Positions 5,000 to 13,000 of a stretch of DNA of 14,832 bases are shown one piece after another. The translations under genes were made by a program, and so were the position numbers. The notes beneath the pieces were generated by a model, which was given only the letters and a program-made list of their open reading frames with translations, did no database searches and had not been told where the DNA came from. How positions within the stretch are numbered: the first letter of the stretch is position 1; each line of letters starts with the position of its first letter. The DNA is from CAYWTX01 sp964461295 (lineage in GTDB: Bacteria; Planctomycetota; Phycisphaerae; SM23-33), in contig CAYWTX010000450.1 in NCBI GenBank assembly GCA_964461295.1, forward strand, positions 1 through 14,832, given 5' to 3'.

Positions 5000-6931
5000 A
5001 TGTCCGCATTGGCCAAGAGCGTTCCATTGTCGTTACTGTCTTTGTGCGTCGCCATGGCGGGCTCGGCGGGCTGGGCCCGGGCCCAGGAGACCAAGCCGGC
5101 GGCGCCGGCGCCGGCGGACGACGGGGCGGCCTACAAGGTCAGCCAGTTCCAGGTGGTCTACGCCAGGGAGCACGCCGGGCAGCCGTCGCTGGGGCCGCTG
5201 GCGCAGTTGTCGGTCACGCTGGGCAAGACCGCCCAGGGCTACGTCGCCCCGCGCGAAGGCGCCGCGAGCGTGACGGTCCAGCTCGGCAGCCTGGGCGGCG
5301 AGCAGACGTTCTTCGCCTCGGCCATCCGCCGCATCGACGAGAGCATCGTCGCCTGGTTCAACAACCGCGGGCTGGTCGGCATCTACGTCGCCCCGCACGC
5401 CGACGACATCGACTCCCGCGGCGGACAGGATAAGCGGGCAGCCGGAAACACCGCGCTGCGGCTGGCGGTGTGGTCGGCCGAGGTGGCGCGGATTCGCACG
5501 CTGGGCACCGGGGAGCGCGTCACGGCCGAGGAGCGGATCAACAACCCGGCGCACGACCGGATCCGCGAGAACTCGCCGATCAGGGAAAAGGACCTGCTGG
5601 ACAAGACCAAGCTGGAGGACTACGTCTACCTGCTCAACCGCCACCCCGGGCGGCGGGTGGACGGGGCCATCACCTCCGCGGAGAAACCCGGCGAGGTCGC
5701 CCTGGATTACCTGGTGACGGAGAACAAGCCGTGGCTGGTGTACTTCCAGGCGTCCAACACGGGCACCGTGTCGACCAGCCAGTGCCGCTACCGGTTCGGC
5801 TTCATTCACAACCAACTCACGGGCAACGACGACGTTCTGTCGGTGGACTACACCACGAGCTGCCCGTTCGACGACGATCCCAAGGCGCAGGCGTTCTCGG
5901 CGTCGTATGAAGCCCCGCTGTGCAAGATGGACCGCCTGCGCTACCGCGTGTACTTCCAGTGGTCGAAGTTCGAGGCCAACGTGACCAGCCCCACCGGCGG
6001 CGAGAACTTCACCGGCTACACCTGGCGCACCGGCGGCGAGTTGATCGCCAACATCTGCCAGAAGAACCAGTTCTTCGTTGACGCCATCGCCGGCGTGGCG
6101 TGGTGGAAGATATACGTCAACAACGCGACCACCGAAATCAGCGGCGCCCAGGACGCCTTCCTGCCCTACGTGGGCCTGCGGGCCGAACGCATCACCGAGA
6201 CCAACGCCCTGGTCGCCCAGGCCACGTTGGAGAAGAACTGCTCCGGCATCGCCGGCGGCGGCGCCGGCGAGTACGAGGTCCTCGGCCGGTCCAATCCCGA
6301 CGCCGACTGGTTCGTGCTGCGGTGGGACGCGATGTACTCGTTCTATCTCGAGCCGCTGTGCAACCCCGAGAAGTGGCGCGACGTCGATCCCGACCCGGCG
6401 AAGTGGAAGCCCGGCCAGACGCTGGCCCATGAAGTGGCCTTCATGTTCCGCGGGCAGTACGGCTTCGACTACCGCCTGATCCCCCAGAACGAGGGCGTGG
6501 CGGGAGGCCTGTACACCGTGCGCGGCTACCCGGAATCCATCGCCGCGGGCGACACGACGCTGGTCGGCACGGCGGAGTACCGCCTGCACATTCCGCGGCT
6601 GTTCCGCCCGGTGACCGATCCGACCAAGACGAAGCTGCCGCTGGTGGGCACGCCGTTCCGGTGGGCGCCGCAGACCGTGTACGGGCGGCCCGACTGGGAC
6701 CTGATCGCCCGCGGCTTCTTCGACGCGGGGCGGACGATCGTGAACGACCCGCTGTCCTACGAGAAGAACTACTGCCTGATGAGCACCGGCGTGGGCCTGG
6801 AACTTCAGTTCACGCGGTACTTCAACATTCGCCTGGACTACGGCTTCGCCCTCAAGGACGTCAACGGCGAATCGCAGAACGTGGAAGCCGGCGACAGCCG
6901 CCTGCACATCGTGGCGACTATTGTGTACTGA
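5000..6931 (+). CDS. Two-partner secretion outer-membrane transporter TpsB (ShlB/FhaC/HecB family)
   Basis: This 643-residue protein should export the TpsA encoded next to it across the outer membrane. A signal peptide (residues 1-28) ends at A-R-A before Q-E. An Ala/Pro linker leads to two periplasmic POTRA-like domains (about 45-155 and 155-245; the second has L-N-R-H-P-G-R-R-V and G-E-V-A-L-D-Y). A 16-strand-type barrel fills about 250-643. Diagnostic motifs are V507-R-G-Y510 in the L6 loop and F573-F-D-A-G577 on its partner strand, and the chain ends in an aromatic (Tyr), as in outer-membrane barrels. ATG 5000 is chosen for its compact signal peptide and an AAAGG at seven bases; ATG 4961 would add 13 residues (R-R-R-K-rich). 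The barrel region contains seven cysteines (262, 288, 308, 353, 414, 454, 592), which is unusual. Family assignment is strong. Confidence 0.92.
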   Translation: MSALAKSVPLSLLSLCVAMAGSAGWARAQETKPAAPAPADDGAAYKVSQFQVVYAREHAGQPSLGPLAQLSVTLGKTAQGYVAPREGAASVTVQLGSLGGEQTFFASAIRRIDESIVAWFNNRGLVGIYVAPHADDIDSRGGQDKRAAGNTALRLAVWSAEVARIRTLGTGERVTAEERINNPAHDRIRENSPIREKDLLDKTKLEDYVYLLNRHPGRRVDGAITSAEKPGEVALDYLVTENKPWLVYFQASNTGTVSTSQCRYRFGFIHNQLTGNDDVLSVDYTTSCPFDDDPKAQAFSASYEAPLCKMDRLRYRVYFQWSKFEANVTSPTGGENFTGYTWRTGGELIANICQKNQFFVDAIAGVAWWKIYVNNATTEISGAQDAFLPYVGLRAERITETNALVAQATLEKNCSGIAGGGAGEYEVLGRSNPDADWFVLRWDAMYSFYLEPLCNPEKWRDVDPDPAKWKPGQTLAHEVAFMFRGQYGFDYRLIPQNEGVAGGLYTVRGYPESIAAGDTTLVGTAEYRLHIPRLFRPVTDPTKTKLPLVGTPFRWAPQTVYGRPDWDLIARGFFDAGRTIVNDPLSYEKNYCLMSTGVGLELQFTRYFNIRLDYGFALKDVNGESQNVEAGDSRLHIVATIVY

Positions 6932-6986
6932 TCGCGCCGCGGGCACGGGACGGGGTGAACCAACGGAGTGGCGGCATGGACCGGGG

Positions 6987-7002
6987 CCGGTCGGCTGACC
7001 GG
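6987..7002 (+). other. Intercistronic hairpin tpsB-tpsA (first)
   Basis: CCGGTC (6987-6992) and GACCGG (6997-7002) form a perfect 6-bp stem around GGCT. Two more GC pairs lie beyond a G-G mismatch. It lies about 55 bases after the tpsB stop in the 139-base gap and has no T tract, so read-through into tpsA is expected. A role in attenuating or processing the message is possible. Confidence 0.4.
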
Positions 7003-7032
7003 GCCAGGCAGGAAGATGGATCGCAAGCAACC

Positions 7033-7054
7033 GCGGGCCTTGCGTGTGGCCCGC
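7033..7054 (+). other. Intercistronic hairpin just before the tpsA ribosome binding site
   Basis: GCGGGCC (7033-7039) pairs perfectly with GGCCCGC (7048-7054) around an 8-base loop. It ends four bases before the GGGAG (7058-7062) that serves tpsA. An overlapping alternative pairing, TTGC (7040-7043) with GCAA (7053-7056), is also possible. The stem does not cover the Shine-Dalgarno sequence, but it could act as a 5' stability or translation-tuning element. Confidence 0.45.
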
Positions 7055-7070
7055 AACGGGAGTGCAACTC

Positions 7071-10000
7071 ATGACCAATGGGTACTCGGCGAACGTCAAC
7101 GCGTTGGGGCGCTGGGCGCGGCGGGCGGCCTTCGCGGCGGGCATGGCGGCCTTGCTGATGGGCTCCTGGGCCGTGGCCGGCCCGCGGGGCGAGCAGGTCA
7201 TCCGCGGCTCGGTGCAGTTCGACCGAAGCGGCAGCCTGACCACCATCCGCGCCTCCAACGGCGCGATCGTCAACTACAGCAGCTTCAACATCGGCGCGCA
7301 GGAGGCCGTGCGGTTCGTGCAGCCTTCCGCCGCCAGCCGCGTGCTCAACCGCATCCGCTCCTGCGAGCCGACGCGAATCGACGGCTCGCTGACGGCCAAC
7401 GGCGTGGTCTACCTCGTCAACCCCGCCGGCGTCATCTTCGGCCAGGGCAGCGTGGTCGACGTGGCCGGGCTGTACGCGGCCGCGGGCAACCTCTCCAACA
7501 ACGACTTCGCCCGCGGCGCCAACCGCTTCACGGCGATGAGCGGCAACGTGGTGAACAACGGCACGATCAACGGCCAGGCCGTCGCTTTGCTGGGGCGGCA
7601 CGTGGCCAACCACGGGTCCATCGTCGCCCCCGAGGGCATGGTGGTCCTGGCGGCGGGCCGGGACGTCCTGCTGACCACCGACGCGATGGACGGGCGCGTC
7701 CACGTGCGGGTGAGCGCCGCGGCGGCCAAGGACGACAAGGCCCCCGGCGTGGAGAACACCGGCAGGATCGAGGCCCCCGGCGGGCAGGTGGCCATGGGCG
7801 CCGGCGACATGTTTGCGGTGGCCGCCCGCAACAGCGGGCCCGTCACCGCCGGCGAGGTGAAGATCGACGGCGGCAAGGGCGCGGTGGAAGTCGGCGGCAA
7901 GATCGACGCCTCCAGCCCCGACGCCAGGGGCGGCAGCGTGGTCATCATCGGCCGATTCGTGTCCGTCAAGGGCGCCGAAATCGACGCCTCCGGCGCCGCG
8001 GGCGGCGGGTCGGTGAAGATCGGCGGCGGCTTCCAGGGCAAGGACAAGTCCGTCCCCAACGCCCAGTACACGTTCGTCCGCGCCGATAGCGTGGTGAAGG
8101 CCGACGCGACCGCCGCCGGCGACGGCGGGACGGTCATCGTCTGGGCCGACAAGGCGACGTACGTCAACGGCGCGTTCAGCGTTCGCGGCGGCCCGGGCGG
8201 CGGCAACGGCGGGTTCGTCGAAACCTCCGCCAAGGGGTCCCTCACCGTGGGCGCCTCGACGGCGGTGGACCTGGCGGCCCCGGCCGGCACGGCTGGACGC
8301 TGGCTGCTGGACCCGACAAACGTCTCGCTGGCGGGCGCCATGGCCGGAATGAACGGCAATCCCGACTGGGTGGACGACGGCAGCAACCCCACCCCCGGCA
8401 CGATCGACGTGGCGGCCATCGAGGCGGTGCTCAACGGCGCCGGCGGCGGCACGGTGACGGTGACGACCGCGTCGGGCGCCGGCAGCGACGGGTGGATCCA
8501 CGTGGACAGCCCCATCAACGTCAACCTCAGCGACGCCGGCGCGACCACCTCGACTCTGACGCTGACGGCCCATAACGAAATCCAGGTCAACTCGGCCATC
8601 ACGCTGGCCACGACCGACAACGCCGGCGACACGTTCAACCTGAACCTCAACGCCACGACGGGCGTGGCCATCGGCGCGGCCATCAGCAACACCTCCGGCA
8701 ACGGCAAGATCGTCCTGGCCACCGCCGGCACGACGTTCAACAACACCGGCGGGGCGATCACGACCACCGGCGGCGCGGTAAACATCAACAACACCGGCGC
8801 CATCACGGCGGGGGCCGCCATCAACGCCGGCGCCGGCGCGGTCACCATCGACGGCACCGGCGCCGGGGCCGCCAGCATCGGCGGGGCCGGGCTGATCACC
8901 ACCAGCAACACGCTGACGCTGAAGGCCACGGGGGCCGTCGGCTCCTCCGGCACGCCCCTGAGCACCGCGTGCACCGGCACGCTCGTTGCCAGCAGCACCA
9001 CCGCCGGCGATATCTACATCGCCAACACCGGCAACGTCATCCTCGGCGCCACCAGCACGGCCGGGTCCGACGTCGTCATCACCAACGCCGGCACGGTGAA
9101 CATCACCGGCGCCGTCTCCGCCGGCGCCACAGGCAACGTCTCCATCACCGCCACCGGGACCAACAACGCGATCACCGTCGGCAACACCATCACGGCCGGA
9201 ACAACCTCCGGCGGCGTGACGCTGACGGCCACCGGCGACATCGCGGTCAACAGCAGCATCACCACCACCGCCGGGGCCGTGGCCGTCACGGCCGACAGCG
9301 AAGGCGACGGCACGGGGACGTTCAGCATCGCCGCGGCGCCCACCGTCACCGTCGGCGGCGACTTCGGCATGACCATCACCGCCGCCGACGTCGCCATCAC
9401 GTCCATAGGCGGCAGCGACCGAATCGTCGCCGCCGACAACACCGTCGAGTTCCGCAACAGCCGGCCGGGCCAGGCGATGTTCGTCGGCACGGCCGGGGCC
9501 GGCTGGAGCGTCACCAGCACCGAGATCTTCGAGATCGGGGCGTTCAGCGCCGCCATCTCCGCCGTCACCTTCGGCCAGAGCGGCACACAGAGCGGCGACA
9601 TCACCGTCAACGACCTCAGCTTCACCGGCGGCATGGCCAACTTCACCGGCCGCACGTTCACGCTCAACACCACCGGCGCCGTCAACTTCAGCACCAACGA
9701 CTGCGACCTGCCCAATGGCTCGACGGTCAACGTCAACGCCGGCACCGTCGCCGTCAACAAGATCGTCACCGCCGGCACCAGCGGCGCCAGCACGGGCAGC
9801 ATCACGGTCACGGCCGGCGGGGCCGTGACGTTCGCCGCCAGCTCGGGCCTGCGGGCCCGCGGCGACGCCGCCGGCGTCTCGATCCACGCCGGCACGACGG
9901 GAGTCGGCGACCTCACCTTCTCTGGCGCCGGGGCCGACATCCGCGGCAACACCGTCTCCCTGCGGGCCGGCAGCGGGGCGGGCTCCGCGGCCGTCGTCAA

Positions 10001-13000
10001 CGTCATCACCAACGCCCCCGACATCCTCGACAACGACGGCACCGGCGCGCCCGCCTCCTTCTCCTTCCGCCAGGACGCCGCCATCGCCCACGCCGACCTG
10101 CCCGCCAGGGCCCAGATGGACAACGCCGTCCCCGCGACCTACGCCATCCAGTCCGACGGCGGCTCCGTCGCCCTGAGCGTCGACACCAAGATCGTCGGCG
10201 CAGCCGTCACCATCACCGGCACGGCCGCCGACAACAGCTTCACCATCAACGGCGCCGCGGCCGGGCAGGCCGGCTCGATCACCATCAACGCCGGCGACGG
10301 CGACGACACGCTGACGGTCGACCTGACCGCCGGCGTCCAGTTGCCCAACAGCGGCGTCACGTTCAACGGCGACGGCCAGACGCTCAGCGACACGATCATC
10401 CTCCAGAACGGCTCGCCGACGACGGTGACGCACACCTTCACCAGCGCCAGCAGCGGCTCGATCAAGATGAACGCCGAGGCCGAGACCATCGCGTACACCG
10501 GCCTGGAGCCCATCACCGACAACCTCTCGCCCACCCATCGCGTCTTCACCTTCGGCAACGCGGGCAACACCATCGTCCTGGGCGACGACGGCACGGGCGG
10601 CAACAGCATCAGCCGCATCAGCAGCGGCGCCAGCGAGACCGTCACGTTCACCAACCCCGCCACCTCCATCACCGTCAACGCCGGCGACGGCACCAACCAG
10701 ATCACCGTCAGCGGCGTGGACAGCGCCTACGCCGGCACGATCGCCATCGCCGGCGGCGCCGGAACCGACGCCGTCGTCGCCGGCAACGTCGCCAACACCT
10801 GGGCCCTCACCGGCGCCGCCGCCGGCACGGTGACCGCCGCGGCCGCCGCCAATACCTTCAGCTTCACCGGCGTCGAGACCGCCACCGGCGGCACGAGCAC
10901 CGACGCCTTCACCATCAACGCCGGCGTGACCTTCTCCGGCAGCATCGCCGGCGGCGGCGGGACCGACACGCTCGCCAAAGCCGATGGCGCCAACGCCTGG
11001 TCCGTCACCGGCGCCAACAGCGGCACCGTGACCGGCCTGACCGGCGCCTGGAGCGCCATCGCCAGCCTGACCGGCGGCACCGGCGCCGATACCTTCACCC
11101 TCCAGACCGGCGGCAGCCTGACGGGCTCCATCAACGGCGGCGGGGGGACCAACACGCTGGCCAAAGCCGACGGCGCCAACGCCTGGGGCCTCACCGGGGC
11201 CAACTCCGGCACGGTCACCGGCCTGGGCGGCACGTGGTCGAATATCGCCAACCTCACCGGCGGCACCGCGGCCGACACGTTCACCGTCGGCGCCGGCGCC
11301 TCGCTGGCGGGCGTCATCGACGGCGGCGCGGGAACCAACGGGATCGACTACACCACCTTCGGCGCCGCCGTCACCGTCAACCTCGCCACCGGCGCGGCCA
11401 CCGCCGTCAACGGGGGCCTGGCCGGCGGACTGGTCAACATCCAGGGCATCGTCGGCAGCGGCGTGGGCGGCAGCACGTTCATCGCCGGCAACGGCGACAA
11501 CGCCTGGGCCATCGACGCCGTGGGCGCGATCACCCTCAACGGCGCGGCCTTCGGCGGCTTCAGCACCTTCACCGGCGGCGCCGGCGCCGACACGTTCACC
11601 TTCGCGGCCGGGGCGACGTTCACCGGCAGCCTCGACGGCGGCGCCGGGACCAACGCCCTGGTCAAGACCGACGGCGCAAACAGTTGGCTGCTCTCGACGG
11701 CGGGCAACACCGTGACCGGCCTGACCGGCACGTTCAGCAACTTCCAGGTCCTCACCGGCGGCAGCGGCAACGACGCCTTCACCGTCAGCTTCGCCGGCGG
11801 CGACCCCGTGCCCGCCGGCGGCGTCACCGTCAACGGCGGCACGCAGACCGGCGTGCCCGGCGACAGCCTCACCATCCTGGGCGGCGCCTTCACCACCGTC
11901 ACCTACACCTTCACCGGCGCCGGCGCCGACGGCAAGAACGGCAGCGTCAACTCCGACGGCACGGTCATCACCTTCACCGGCCTGGAGCCCATCGCCAATA
12001 CCGGCACGGCCGCCAACATCATCTTCAACCTCACCGGCGGAGCCGACGTGGTGACGCTGAACGCCGGGGCGGCGGGCTCGTCCGTCCTGACGGACGTCGG
12101 CGGAACCGTCGAGACCACCACGTTCGTCAACCCCAGCACCTCGCTGACGGTCAACGCGGGCGCCGGCAACGACGGCGTGACCGTCGTCAGCATGGACGCG
12201 GGCTTCGCCGCCACGCTCACGCTCAACGGCGACGCCGGCAACGACACGCTCACCGTGTCCTCGGTGACCGGCGGGGCCTACACCCTCAACGGCGGGGCCG
12301 ACGACGACGCCTTCGTGCTGAACGCCAGCGGCGTGACCACCGTCAACGGCAACGCCGGCATCGACACCTTCGCCCTGGGCGCCGGCGTCACGGTCGCCGG
12401 CGCCATCGACGGCGGGGCCGGCGCCGACACGATCAACTGGGGCGCGTACGTCACCGGGCTGTCCGTCGCCCTGACCGGACTGGGCGCCACCGACGGCCTG
12501 GCCGGCACCGAGGCCTCCATCCCCACCGGGTTCACCAACATCGACGCCATCATCGGCGGCGCCGGCACGAACACCCTCACCGGCCTCAACGCCGTCGCCG
12601 CCTGGGCGATCACCGGCGCTAACGCCGGCACGTACACCTCCACCAACGCCCTGACCTTCCAGCAGATGCACAACCTCACCGGTGGCGCCGCGGCCGACAC
12701 GTTCACGTTCAACCCCGGCAGCTCGCTGACCGGCAACATCAACGGCGCCGCCGGCGCCGATGAGATCACCTGGTCGCCGTTCGGCGCAGCCGTGAACGTC
12801 GCTCTGACCGGCCTGGGCGGCACCGACGGCTTTGCCGGCACGGCCAATGCAGCCCTGGGCGGCACGTTCACGAACATCGACACCGTCACCGGCAGCGCCG
12901 CCGGCGCGACCGACACGTTGACCGGCCGCAACGCCGCCGCGACGTGGAACGTCGGCGCCGCCGGCACCTACGTCAGCGGCGCCGTGACGCTGAACTTCAG

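Noticed and set aside
6932..7070. Possible cyclic-di-GMP (GEMM) riboswitch, because of the segment ATCGCAAGCAACCGCGGGCC.
   Set aside because: The GGCAAACC and tetraloop-receptor parts of the class are missing and the stems do not have the expected arrangement.
5033..7273. A minus-strand frame of 746 codons opposite tpsB.
   Set aside because: It is antisense to a gene with clear signal peptide, POTRA and barrel motifs, and shows no motifs of its own.
8969..12622. A plus-strand open frame of 1217 codons rich in Arg and His.
   Set aside because: It is the out-of-frame reading of GCC/GGC/ACC codons in tpsA. The Arg-His-Arg monotony is an artefact of base composition.
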